Assembly (NCBI GenBank): GCA_947497475.1
Contig: CANMGS010000001.1
Span: forward strand, 1,116,001-1,180,000
Direction: 5' to 3'
Source of the DNA: an uncultured Amylibacter sp.
Lineage (GTDB): Bacteria > Pseudomonadota > Alphaproteobacteria > Rhodobacterales > Rhodobacteraceae
Length of the DNA: 64,000 nt
Below the pieces are notes generated by a model, which was given only the letters and a program-made list of their open reading frames with translations, was not told where the DNA came from and made no database searches. Positions 28,778 to 37,075 of the stretch are shown here, one piece after another (position 1 is the first letter of the stretch; each line of letters starts with the position of its first letter). The translations under genes and the position numbers were made by a program.

Positions 28778-29569
28778 CTAAAAATTGAACAGAATCCCTA
28801 ACGATGCTTCTTGCGTCGTGGATGATCCGTGATCGCGTACAAGCGGGCTGTCAGAAATAGAAGAACCATATGTTTCAATAGATGCATTCGCAAATAGGAC
28901 TGTGGAATCCGTTAACGCATAGTCCAAGCCCACACCAAATGAGGCACCTTTATACCCACCAGATGCTTTATACTGGCTTAAACCTGAGGCAGTTGCGTCT
29001 GCTGCGGTAATTCCTACTTCGGTGTTCATATGCGTGGAATTTGCAAAGCTAACGTCAAAGTTTGCATTCCAAGACAGACGATCTGTGAGGTACTTCTCAT
29101 ACCCTGCACCAACAAAACCAACGAAACCTTTGCCGCGATTTCGAACGTCTTGTTGAAATCCTAAGCCGATTTCAAAGTCACCTAATTCACGTATAATAAT
29201 GGCCTGAAATTCTACGGTGTCTTCAACTTCTTTAAAGCCTGTCAGGATTGGGTCATCTGCATTATCACGACCGAATTCATATTCGAAACTCAACTTAACT
29301 TTTGTTGCCTCAAAGGGCTCAAATTCTACGCCAATGCCATCTGTACCTGCAAACCACGTTACATTTTTTGCAGTTGTATAGGCGGCCCCTAATACAAAAC
29401 CTGCTTCGGTTGAATATTCATCTGAGCCTACATAAGCCGCTTCGTATTCAGCGCCCAGACCAAGCTTAAAGGACCAACCTTGTTCTTCTGCAAATGCGGA
29501 AGGCGCAGCCAGACAAAGGCCTAAAGGTAAAATAAGTAAAGATTCTTTCCGATAATTTAAGATTCGCAT
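28778..29569 (-). CDS. MipA/OmpV-family outer-membrane protein
   Basis: 263 residues with a signal peptide ending SAFA, then alternating beta strands (WSFKLGLGAEYEAAYVGSDEY, matching the family's N-terminal GxGxxxxPxYxGS-like strand) and a terminal aromatic residue (ILFNF) as required for outer-membrane barrel assembly. MipA in E. coli is a scaffold for murein enzymes; most relatives are of unknown function. It diverges from a membrane-bound LuxR-type gene 146 bp away, which is a likely regulator. Confidence 0.82.
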   Translation of the reverse strand: MRILNYRKESLLILPLGLCLAAPSAFAEEQGWSFKLGLGAEYEAAYVGSDEYSTEAGFVLGAAYTTAKNVTWFAGTDGIGVEFEPFEATKVKLSFEYEFGRDNADDPILTGFKEVEDTVEFQAIIIRELGDFEIGLGFQQDVRNRGKGFVGFVGAGYEKYLTDRLSWNANFDVSFANSTHMNTEVGITAADATASGLSQYKASGGYKGASFGVGLDYALTDSTVLFANASIETYGSSISDSPLVRDHGSSTTQEASLGILFNF

Positions 29570-29715
29570 ATCTGTTTCCTTGTTATTAGATATGCGGCAA
29601 TTAAATTTTTAAACCGGATCCCGTCATCCAGCATAGGAACTATTTGGCGTTCATTTTAATCTCATGCGTCAAATGACATATAGTGAAATAGGGTAAACTT
29701 CGCTTTATTGTAAGA

Positions 29716-30261
29716 ATGAAAATTCAACAAACACATTCACGAGAGAAACAGTTCTCTATTTTAGCATTGATATTGCTTTTGCTCGCTATCGCTTTTGATA
29801 TCTGGGAAGATGTTCAAGAAGGCGAAGCTTTGGCAGAGTTGCTAAAGGATGTTGTCGTAGTTGCAATGGTATCTCTTTTACTTGCCTACATTTATGTGCT
29901 TCAGCCGATGAAGACCAAATCTGATAACAAAGAGTTATCCCGCAGTAATGATGAGCAAGCCATAGATATTGCGCATTTATCGCACCAAAGACAAATTCAG
30001 CTAGAAGGCCTTGCAGCATATATTGATGCACAATTTGATGCATGGGGCTTAACTGCTGCTGAAAAAGATGTTGCTTTGATGTTGTTGAAAGGTTTTTCAA
30101 TGAAAGAGATTTCAGAGCTACGCGGCGTTTCTGAGCGGACAACACGGCAACAGGCGGTTACGATATACAGTAAAGCGGATATTGGCGGGCGTGCAGAGTT
30201 GTCTGCATTCTTTCTGGAGGATCTTTTGTTGCCATCTGCTTTTGTGACTGCTGCTAAATAA
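29716..30261 (+). CDS. Membrane-anchored LuxR-type HTH protein
   Basis: 181 residues. Two hydrophobic helices near the N-terminus (about 13-30 and 44-62) are followed by a short linker and a C-terminal LuxR-type helix-turn-helix (about 110-170: WGLTAAEKDVALMLLKGFSMKEISELRGVSERTTRQQAVTIY, with the GFSxKEIxxLxGVSExTxRxxAxxIYxKxxxxxRaEL pattern). No receiver or ligand domain is present. The DNA-binding domain would face the cytoplasm near the membrane. It faces the MipA-like gene and may sense envelope state; this is inference from position. Confidence 0.85.
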   Translation: MKIQQTHSREKQFSILALILLLLAIAFDIWEDVQEGEALAELLKDVVVVAMVSLLLAYIYVLQPMKTKSDNKELSRSNDEQAIDIAHLSHQRQIQLEGLAAYIDAQFDAWGLTAAEKDVALMLLKGFSMKEISELRGVSERTTRQQAVTIYSKADIGGRAELSAFFLEDLLLPSAFVTAAK

Positions 30262-30280
30262 AGCAATCTCTTTAAACACA

Positions 30281-30322
30281 AAAACAAAAGGCTCAGCAAA
30301 TAAATGCTAAGCCTTTGTTTTA
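30281..30322. terminator. Terminator hairpin between LuxR-type gene and tRNA-Lys
   Basis: AAAACAAAAGGCTCAGCA pairs with TGCTAAGCCTTTGTTTT with one mismatch and one bulge, ending in TTTTATT. It probably ends the plus-strand LuxR-type transcript and the minus-strand tRNA transcript. Confidence 0.7.
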
Positions 30323-30323
30323 T

Positions 30324-30399
30324 TGGTGAGCCGGTCGGGGTTCGAACCCGAGACCTACTGATTAAAAGTCAGTTGCTCTACCAGCTGAGCTACCGGCCC
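30324..30399 (-). tRNA. tRNA-Lys (UUU anticodon)
   Basis: The complement reads GGGCCGGTAGCTCAGCTGG at the 5' end, with anticodon loop ACTTTTAAT (anticodon TTT), the T-arm GGGTTCGAACCC, and an acceptor strand CCGGCTC pairing with GGGCCGG (one G-T pair). The 3' CCA is encoded (30324-30326). Total 76 nt with no intron. Confidence 0.97.
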
Positions 30400-30503
30400 T
30401 CCATTGGGCGGGTATTATGCGTCCAGACAGCTTTGGTCAAGTACCTATCTAAAGAAAAATGCTACATCTGGAATGATTGTGACGACTCGTCTATATGAGG
30501 CCT

Positions 30504-31349
30504 ATGACAAACCAAAACACACATAATGTCGGTTTGCCTTTTTTGAAAATGCACGGTCTTGGAAATGACTTTGTAATTGTTGATGCAAGAAAGGCTGATA
30601 ACCCAATAACACCTGCTGTTGCGAAAGCGATTGGCAGCCGATTCTTTGGTGTGGGCTTTGATCAACTGGCTGTTTTGCGTGAAACGGATGATGCAGATAT
30701 TGCCGTGGATTTCTGGAATTCAGACGGCTCAACAGCAGATGCTTGTGGCAATGCAAGTCGATGTGTGGCGCGTTTGGTGATGGAAGAAACGGGTAATGAT
30801 TCTATTACCTTGCAAACTGGATTCGGGTTGTTGCCCGTTGTACGTGTGGATACGGATAATTTCAGCGTGAATATGGGGCAACCACAACTGACATGGGATA
30901 CTGTTCCTTTGGCGCGTGATGTTGATCTGAATGCTTTGCCGATTGAGGGTGAACCAGGTGCCGCTGGTATGGGTAATCCGCATTGTGTGTTTGTTGTGGA
31001 TGATGCCGAAGCAGTTGATCTGCCAAAGATTGGCCCTGTGATGGAACATCACGAATTATATCCTGAACGCACGAATGTTGAGTTTATCAATATCATTAAT
31101 CGCAACCACATTCGTATGCGGGTTTGGGAACGTGGTGGCATGATCACGCTGGCCTGTGGTTCTGGGGCTTGTGGTGCAGTTGTTGTGGCACATCGCAAGG
31201 GCCTGACGGATCGCAATGTTCAGGTCGATTTGGATGGTGGTACACTGCACATCGATTGGCGTGAGGATGGCGTTTGGATGACAGGGCCAACAGCACTGGT
31301 ATTCTCGGGCGAATTAAGCGCTGAATTTTTGAGTAGTATTGATGGCTAA
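30504..31349 (+). CDS. dapF: Diaminopimelate epimerase
   Basis: 281 residues from the ATG at 30504, preceded by GAGGCCT; an ATG three codons earlier is less well placed. It converts LL- to meso-diaminopimelate for lysine and peptidoglycan. Start motif KMHGLGNDFVIVDA, first catalytic Cys in ADACGNASRCVA, second in TLACGSGACGAVV. The stop overlaps the mtaB start by eight bases, a common pairing in Rhodobacterales. Confidence 0.96.
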   Translation: MTNQNTHNVGLPFLKMHGLGNDFVIVDARKADNPITPAVAKAIGSRFFGVGFDQLAVLRETDDADIAVDFWNSDGSTADACGNASRCVARLVMEETGNDSITLQTGFGLLPVVRVDTDNFSVNMGQPQLTWDTVPLARDVDLNALPIEGEPGAAGMGNPHCVFVVDDAEAVDLPKIGPVMEHHELYPERTNVEFINIINRNHIRMRVWERGGMITLACGSGACGAVVVAHRKGLTDRNVQVDLDGGTLHIDWREDGVWMTGPTALVFSGELSAEFLSSIDG

Positions 31350-32604
31350 TCCCCCGATCTTTGAAACTTTTGGTTGCCGGTTGAACGCCTATGAAACCGA
31401 AGCCATGAAAGACTTGTCCGAACAGGCAGGTCTGGATGGTGCCGTGGTGGTGAACACCTGTGCTGTGACGGCAGAAGCTGTGCGTCAGTCTAAGCAACGT
31501 ATTCGCAAACTGCGCCGTGAAAATCCTGATGCGAAATTGATCGTGACGGGCTGTGCCGCGCAAACAGAACCCAAAACCTATTCCGATATGGAAGAGGTGG
31601 ATATGGTTGTGGGCAACATCGAAAAGATGCAGGCGGACACTTGGGAGAATATTGCCAAAGGCCCAGACTTTATTGGTGACGCTGAAAAGGTTCAGGTCGA
31701 TGATATTATGTCAGTGACCGAAACAGCTGGCCATCTGATTGATGGGTTCGGCACACGGGCGCGCGCCTATGTTCAGGTGCAAAATGGCTGCGATCACCGC
31801 TGTACGTTTTGTATTATCCCCTATGGTCGTGGTAATTCACGGTCGGTTGCAGCGGGTGTCGTTGTCGAACAGATTAAAAGGCTAGTCGATAAAGGTTACC
31901 AAGAGGTTGTGCTTACGGGCGTAGATATCACCAGCTGGGGTGCAGACCTGCCGATGCAGCCGAAACTGGGTGATTTGGTTCAACGGATTTTAACACTGGT
32001 TCCTGACTTGCCGCGCCTGCGCATTTCTTCGATTGATTCCGTAGAAGTTGACCCAGCATTGACCGATGCCATTGGCGGTGATCGTCGTTTGATGCCGCAT
32101 TTGCATTTATCGTTGCAAGCGGGCGATGATATGATCCTGAAACGGATGAAACGCCGTCATTTGCGTGATGATGCCATTCAGTTTTGCGAAGATATGCGTA
32201 AGGCGCGCCCTGATATTGTATACGGTGCAGACATTATTGCGGGCTTCCCGACGGAGACGGAAGAGATGTTTGAGAACTCTTTGAAGCTGGTCGAGGATTG
32301 TGGGCTGACTTGGTTGCATGTGTTCCCGTTCTCACCGCGTGAAGGAACGCCTGCTGCGCGTATGCCGCAAATGGACCGCAGTATCATCAAAGAACGCGCT
32401 GCACGGTTGCGTGCGGCTGGGGATGAACAGGTTAATCATCACCTGAATGCTCAGATCCAGAAGCGCCATAATATCCTGATGGAAAACCCGCGTATGGGGC
32501 GTACAGAAGGGTTCACGGAAGTGTATTTTGACACTGATCAACCCGTTGGTAAGATTGTGAAAGCGCAGATTATTGGGCGCAATGATACGCAACTGGTAGC
32601 CTAA
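31342..32604 (+). CDS. mtaB: tRNA t6A37 methylthiotransferase MtaB
   Basis: 420 residues from the ATG at 31342 (TTG just before is also in frame). Converts t6A37 to ms2t6A in tRNAs reading ANN codons. An N-terminal UPF0004 domain (TFGCRLNAYETEAM, VVNTCAVTAEAVRQ, VTGCAAQTEP) supplies three cysteines for one 4Fe-4S cluster, and the radical-SAM CDHRCTFC motif (about 150) supplies the second. It overlaps dapF. Confidence 0.93.
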   Translation: MANPPIFETFGCRLNAYETEAMKDLSEQAGLDGAVVVNTCAVTAEAVRQSKQRIRKLRRENPDAKLIVTGCAAQTEPKTYSDMEEVDMVVGNIEKMQADTWENIAKGPDFIGDAEKVQVDDIMSVTETAGHLIDGFGTRARAYVQVQNGCDHRCTFCIIPYGRGNSRSVAAGVVVEQIKRLVDKGYQEVVLTGVDITSWGADLPMQPKLGDLVQRILTLVPDLPRLRISSIDSVEVDPALTDAIGGDRRLMPHLHLSLQAGDDMILKRMKRRHLRDDAIQFCEDMRKARPDIVYGADIIAGFPTETEEMFENSLKLVEDCGLTWLHVFPFSPREGTPAARMPQMDRSIIKERAARLRAAGDEQVNHHLNAQIQKRHNILMENPRMGRTEGFTEVYFDTDQPVGKIVKAQIIGRNDTQLVA

Positions 32605-32605
32605 T

Positions 32606-33262
32606 ATGTCACGACCTATCTTATACTCTTTTCGCCGCTGCCCCTATGCAATGCGGGCGCGTTTGGCGTTAGAGGCTGGTGGAATTGATGTGGAACTGCG
32701 CGAGATTATTTTCAGAGATAAAGCGCCAGAGTTTTTAGCGGCCTCGCCCAAGGGTACTGTGCCTGTTCTTATGGGTGCTAATAATTTGTTATTAGAGGAA
32801 AGTTTGGACATTATCCGCTGGTCTATGGACACATCTAAAGCGGGCGAATTGTTGAAGCCTGATGCTGGAAGTACAGATAAAGCGATTGCTTTGATCGAGC
32901 GTATGGATGCGGATTTTAAGCCGCATTTAGACAAGTATAAATACGCCAGCCGTTATGAAGATGTAGATGGGATTGCATCGCGTTCAAAAGGTTCGAAATT
33001 CATTGAAGAACTTGAAGGTATGTAAGCAGGACAACCCTATCTATATGGGCAGAAACGATCCGTTGCTGATATTGGTGTGGCACCATTTGTGCGCCAGTTT
33101 GCGCATGTAGATCAGGCTTGGTTTTATGGCCAAGACTGGACGAATGTCATCAAGTGGTTGGATGCATTTAAAGCGTCGCCAGAGTTTCTGCGTATTATGA
33201 AGAAATACCCCAAATGGGTTGCGGGTGATGATGCGATTATTTTCCCACCTGAAATTGACTAA
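32606..33262 (+). pseudogene. Glutathione S-transferase with in-frame stop (TAA at 33023-33025)
   Basis: The frame starting at 32606 encodes a thioredoxin-fold GST N-terminal domain (MSRPILYSFRRCPYAMRARL, with active-site-like RCPYAMR) and most of the helical domain. It meets TAA at 33023 after FIEELEGM. The same frame then continues without shift as AGQPYLYGQKRSVADIGVAPFVRQFAHVDQAWF... to a stop at 33262, exactly the expected C-terminal half. One base change (for example TTA, CAA or AAA to TAA) would explain it. It could be a recent pseudogene, a sequencing error, or two separate halves; readthrough is less likely. Confidence 0.88.
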
Positions 33263-33305
33263 CCGCGCGGTGCGTTAAGAAATCCCGAAACTGTGAAAAA
33301 ACGCT

Positions 33306-33361
33306 GTATGATCCGCGTATGACAAACGTATGCTTTGCGTATGGCAGTTTGTATGGCACCA
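33306..33361 (+). repeat. GTATGGC repeat array, 11-bp period (copy 2)
   Basis: Five GTATG units start at 33306, 33317, 33328, 33339 and 33351 (spacing 11, 11, 11, 12), the last ones reading GTATGGCA. It lies between the broken GST and the FMN-binding gene, about 45 bp before that gene's start. It matches the array between ureE and ureF, in the opposite orientation; in both cases GGTTAAC follows within about 10 bp on the plus strand. Confidence 0.75.
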
Positions 33362-33403
33362 AAGGTTAACGGCTTTGGGCTTATTGGTTAAGGAAATGTT
33401 AAA

Positions 33404-34027
33404 ATGCACCCAAACCCAATCTTTCGTAAATCAGAGCGTGAAGCGAATTTAGCATTCGCACAGCATCGTAGTTTTGGAACTTTATCAATTAATGCGGATG
33501 AAGGTCCGTTGGTTTCACATGTGCCGTTTCAATTGTCTGCAGATGGTCAATCACTGGAAGCGCATTTGGTGCGCTCTAACCCAATCGCGCGTACTTTGAG
33601 GAATGGTGAAGCAAAAGCTGTGATCGCGGTCAGTGGCGGGGATGGATATATTTCACCCGATTGGTATGAGATTGAGGATCAAGTGCCCACTTGGAATTAT
33701 GTGGCGGTGCATTTGCGTGGCACTGTGCGGTTGCTGGCTGATGATGCGTTACACGGTGTATTGGAACGGCTCTCTGCCGCGATGGAAACGCGTTTGTTGC
33801 CCAAGCCAATTTGGACGATGGATAAGATGACGCCTGATGCATTGTCCAAGATGATGCGCCAGATTGTTCCGATAGCGATGGATGTTTCTGATATCGATGG
33901 GACTTGGAAGTTGTCACAGAACAAAGTTGATGATGTTCGGATACGTGCGCATCAGGGGTTGGCATCAACAGGATTTGGATTAGAATATCAGGCAATTGCG
34001 GACCTTATGAAAGATCCGCCCTGTTAG
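33404..34027 (+). CDS. FMN-binding PaiB-like protein
   Basis: 207 residues with the family start MHPNPIFRKSEREANLAFAQ and the split-barrel flavin-binding segments GPLVSHVPFQL and VSGGDGYISPDWYE...VPTWNYVAVHLRG (key blocks YISPxWY and VPTWNY). PaiB from Bacillus is described as a negative regulator of sporulation and protease genes, but the fold is that of FMN-dependent reductases, and most homologues are uncharacterised. AAGGAAA precedes the start. The next small gene follows after six bases. Confidence 0.88.
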   Translation: MHPNPIFRKSEREANLAFAQHRSFGTLSINADEGPLVSHVPFQLSADGQSLEAHLVRSNPIARTLRNGEAKAVIAVSGGDGYISPDWYEIEDQVPTWNYVAVHLRGTVRLLADDALHGVLERLSAAMETRLLPKPIWTMDKMTPDALSKMMRQIVPIAMDVSDIDGTWKLSQNKVDDVRIRAHQGLASTGFGLEYQAIADLMKDPPC

Positions 34028-34033
34028 GAGCGT

Positions 34034-34303
34034 ATGAAAATGGCACTACCTATTATCCCTTTGGCAGTTGTTGCGGGTGCAGTTGCACTGGCGCGCAATG
34101 TTCATATTTCACCCGTGGATCAACGCGTGGAAGACCGGCTGGATGATGTTGGCGAAGGGTTTTCTGTGCACCGCGACCAAGCAGGACAACAATTGAACAG
34201 CAGCTATCGATGGAAACGCACTATCCGTTTTGGGAAAAATGGGCAGGGGTATGAAATTGATGCATCGGCCCTTGGGCGGATTAAATTTAAGAAAGTAGAC
34301 TAA
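34034..34303 (+). CDS. Small conserved-looking protein with N-terminal membrane helix
   Basis: 89 residues: a hydrophobic segment (about 4-19) then a soluble, charged part (VDQRVEDRLDDVGEGFSVHRD, WKRTIRFGKNGQGYEIDASALGRI). AGGAGCG lies before the ATG. It overlaps the next GST start (TAATG), so it is translated with its neighbours. The family is not recognised; it is probably an envelope-facing or membrane-tethered small protein. Confidence 0.75.
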   Translation: MKMALPIIPLAVVAGAVALARNVHISPVDQRVEDRLDDVGEGFSVHRDQAGQQLNSSYRWKRTIRFGKNGQGYEIDASALGRIKFKKVD

Positions 34304-34911
34304 TGCAGTTATATTCAGCGGCACCGTCCCCATTCGTACGCAAAGCACGTGTGGTTTTGTTAGAGCTTGGTTTGAGTGATCAGGTTGAGATTGTCGAAGC
34401 TATGGGAACGCCCATCAATTCATCAAACATGCCTGTGGATCAAAACCCATTGGGTAAAATCCCATGTTTGGTACGTGAAGATGGCCCCTCCATTTACGAT
34501 AGCCGTGTGATTACGCGTTATTTGAATGATAAAGCGGGTGGTGATCTGTATCCAACATGCGATCGTCAGTGGGAAACACTGACATTGGAAGCCACGGCTG
34601 ATGGTATTATGGATGCGGCTGTTTTGATGGTTTACGAAAAACGCGTGCGCCCTGATGAATTGGTTTACATGGCTTGGATCAATGCGCAGTGGGAAAAGAT
34701 TTCCCGTACTTTGGATGCTGTTGAGGATCGTTGGATGGATCACCTGTCTGGCCCATTGGATATGGGGCAAATCGGCTTGGGCATTGCGTTGGAATATCTG
34801 GATTTCCGTCATGAAGATCGCAACTGGCGTATTGGACGCGATAAATTGGCTGCTTGGCAAGCTGAGTTTGCGAAGCGCGATGCGATGCAGGCGACACAAC
34901 CAACGGCATAA
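34303..34911 (+). CDS. Glutathione S-transferase family protein
   Basis: 202 residues with a thioredoxin-fold N-terminal domain (MQLYSAAPSPFVRKARVVLLELG), the glutathione-contacting NPLGKIPCLV and SIYDSRVITRYL segments, and a helical C-terminal domain. SPFVRKAR places Ser as the likely catalytic residue, as in bacterial beta/theta-like or zeta-like GSTs. The substrate is unknown. Its start overlaps the preceding small gene, and a terminator follows. Confidence 0.9.
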   Translation: MQLYSAAPSPFVRKARVVLLELGLSDQVEIVEAMGTPINSSNMPVDQNPLGKIPCLVREDGPSIYDSRVITRYLNDKAGGDLYPTCDRQWETLTLEATADGIMDAAVLMVYEKRVRPDELVYMAWINAQWEKISRTLDAVEDRWMDHLSGPLDMGQIGLGIALEYLDFRHEDRNWRIGRDKLAAWQAEFAKRDAMQATQPTA

Positions 34912-34930
34912 TTCAATTCATCTGTGAGTG

Positions 34931-34976
34931 AGACAAAGTTTCTTGACAGAAACTGGCTTTGCTTGTCTGATTTTTT
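34931..34976 (+). terminator. Terminator after GST gene
   Basis: AGACAAAG with inner TTTC pairs with GAAA and CTTTGcTTGTCT (one bulge and a small internal loop), then GATTTTTTC follows. It ends the operon that starts at 33404. Confidence 0.75.
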
Positions 34977-35000
34977 CATCCCAAAGCCAATGGAGAGACT

Positions 35001-37037
35001 TTGTCGAACGATCCTTTATTACAGCCCTATAAGCTTAAACATCTGACGATTAAAAACAGGATCATGACGACGGCGCATGAACCTGCGTATCCAGAAGATG
35101 GTTTGCCCAAAGAACGCTACCGCGCGTATCACGAAGAACGTGCAAAGGCGGGTGTTGGGATGACGATGACCGCAGGATCGGCAATTGTATCGCGTGACAG
35201 TCCACCGTCATTTAACAACATTCTTGCCTATAAAGATGAGGTTGTGCCTTGGGTGCGGCGGTTAACGGATGCGTGTCATGAACATGGTGCTGCTGTGATG
35301 ATCCAACTGACGCATTTGGGCTGGCGTACGGGATGGAATAAGGGGGATTGGCTGCCGTCTGTTTCATCCACGCAGAATAATGAGCCTGCGCATCGCGCGT
35401 TCCCGAAAAAGTTGGAAGATTGGGATATTCAGCGGATCATTCGCGATTATGCGGATGCTGCCGAACGGATGCACGCTGGTGGTATGGATGGGATCGAATT
35501 GGAAGCCTATGGCCATTTGATGGATGGGTTTTGGTCATCCTATACTAATACTTTGGAGGGGGACTATAACGGCAGTCTGGAAAACCGTTTGCGGTTTTGT
35601 TTGGAAGTTTTGGCGGCGATCCGTGAACGCGTAGGTTCAGAGTTTATCATTGGCATCCGATATACGGCGGATGAGGCAGATAAAGACGGGATCACGGCAG
35701 AGGATGGTTTGGAGATCGCCAAAATGCTGCGCGATAGTGGCATGGTGGATTTTCTGAATGTGATCCGCGGGCGCATTCATACGGATGCGGCTTTGACAGG
35801 GGTTATTCCTATACAGGGCATGACCTCTGCCCCACATCTGGACTTTGCGGGGGAAGTGCGACGTTTAACTGGAATGCCAACGTTTCATGCGGCAAAGATT
35901 GCGGATGTGGCAACAGCTCGGCATGCGGTGGCAAATGGGCTGTTGGATATGGTTGGTATGACCCGTGCGCATATGGCCGATCCTCATATTGTGAAGAAAA
36001 TCGTTGAAGGTCGAGAGGATGATATTCGACCTTGTGTTGGGGCGACCTATTGTTTGGATCGGATATATCAAGGTGGTGAGGCACTTTGTATTCATAACGC
36101 GGCAACGGGTCGTGAATTAACCATGCCGCATGAAGTGTTGCCGACAACAGTTTCCAAAAAGGTTGTGATTGTTGGCGCTGGACCTGCAGGCTTGGAAGCG
36201 GCACGTGTTGCAGCGGAACGTGGGCATAGTGTTGTGGTGTTTGAAGCGGCTGCGGATGCTGGTGGCCAGATACGACTGGCGGCTTTGTCAGACAGACGTC
36301 GCGATATGATCGGGATCGTGGATTGGCGCATGACGCAATGTGCGGCGCGTGATGTGGAGTTTCGGTTCAATACATGGGCCGAAGCGGCGGATGTGTTGGC
36401 AGAGCAACCAGATGTTGTGATTATGGCGACAGGTGGTTTGCCTGATACAGATGTATTGGAGGCTGGCAATGATTTGGTGGTGTCCAGCTGGGATATTATT
36501 GCAGGTGATGTGAAACCAGCGGAAACTGTTTTGGTTTATGATGATGCGGGTGATCATGCTGCATTGCAGGCGGCAGAAGTTGCCGCCGCTGCGGGTGGTG
36601 CTGTTGAAGTGATGACGCCCGATCGCAGCTTTTCGCCAGAGGTGATGGGGATGAACCTTGTGCCCTATGTGCGGAATTTACAGCAAAAAGATGCAACACT
36701 TACAGTTACCCGTCGGTTGATGGGGGTCACGCGTGAAGGTAATCAATTAAAGGCTGAGATTGGGACGGATTACAGCGATCATCGCAGTTACAAGATGTAT
36801 GATCAGGTGGTCGTGAACCATGGGACGCTGCCAATGGATGATTTGTATTTTGAGTTGAAGTCACAGTCATCGAATTTGGGTGAAGTTGATTATGACGCTT
36901 TGATTGCAGGGCAAGCGCAGACGATTAAATCTAATGCTGACGGCGCATTTCAACTGTTCCGCATTGGGGATGCGGTTTCTGCACGTAATACCCATGCTGC
37001 GATTTATGATGCGTTGCGGTTGATGAAGGATATTTAA
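35001..37037 (+). CDS. NADH:flavin oxidoreductase, two-domain (trimethylamine dehydrogenase / N-methylproline demethylase type)
   Basis: 678 residues starting at TTG (35001) with GGAGAG upstream. An N-terminal Old-Yellow-Enzyme FMN barrel (about 1-370) is followed by a linker with cysteines and a C-terminal FAD/NAD(P)-binding domain (VVIVGAGPAGLEAARVAAERG at about 388). The linker reads CVGATYC...CIHNA: the second cysteine of the usual CxxCxxxC set is Ala, leaving three canonical Cys for the Fe-S cluster. Demethylases for dimethylglycine, N-methylproline or trimethylamine and dienoyl-CoA reductases share this build. Substrate not determinable. Confidence 0.9.
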   Translation: MSNDPLLQPYKLKHLTIKNRIMTTAHEPAYPEDGLPKERYRAYHEERAKAGVGMTMTAGSAIVSRDSPPSFNNILAYKDEVVPWVRRLTDACHEHGAAVMIQLTHLGWRTGWNKGDWLPSVSSTQNNEPAHRAFPKKLEDWDIQRIIRDYADAAERMHAGGMDGIELEAYGHLMDGFWSSYTNTLEGDYNGSLENRLRFCLEVLAAIRERVGSEFIIGIRYTADEADKDGITAEDGLEIAKMLRDSGMVDFLNVIRGRIHTDAALTGVIPIQGMTSAPHLDFAGEVRRLTGMPTFHAAKIADVATARHAVANGLLDMVGMTRAHMADPHIVKKIVEGREDDIRPCVGATYCLDRIYQGGEALCIHNAATGRELTMPHEVLPTTVSKKVVIVGAGPAGLEAARVAAERGHSVVVFEAAADAGGQIRLAALSDRRRDMIGIVDWRMTQCAARDVEFRFNTWAEAADVLAEQPDVVIMATGGLPDTDVLEAGNDLVVSSWDIIAGDVKPAETVLVYDDAGDHAALQAAEVAAAAGGAVEVMTPDRSFSPEVMGMNLVPYVRNLQQKDATLTVTRRLMGVTREGNQLKAEIGTDYSDHRSYKMYDQVVVNHGTLPMDDLYFELKSQSSNLGEVDYDALIAGQAQTIKSNADGAFQLFRIGDAVSARNTHAAIYDALRLMKDI

Positions 37038-37068
37038 TCCTTGGCCCTCGGGGAGAACGGCCAAGGAT
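37037..37068. terminator. Bidirectional hairpin between convergent oxidoreductase and azoR genes
   Basis: A perfect 10-bp stem (ATCCTTGGCC / GGCCAAGGAT) with a 12-nt loop fills the 38-bp gap between the two stop codons. T-tracts are weak. Confidence 0.65.
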
Positions 37069-37075
37069 ATATGCC

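Noticed and set aside
30304-30498. Plus-strand open frame of 64 codons over the tRNA region (VGVRTRDLLIKSQLLYQLSYRPS)
   Set aside because: This is the well-known false translation of the antisense of a tRNA gene; the tRNA-Lys lies at 30324-30399.
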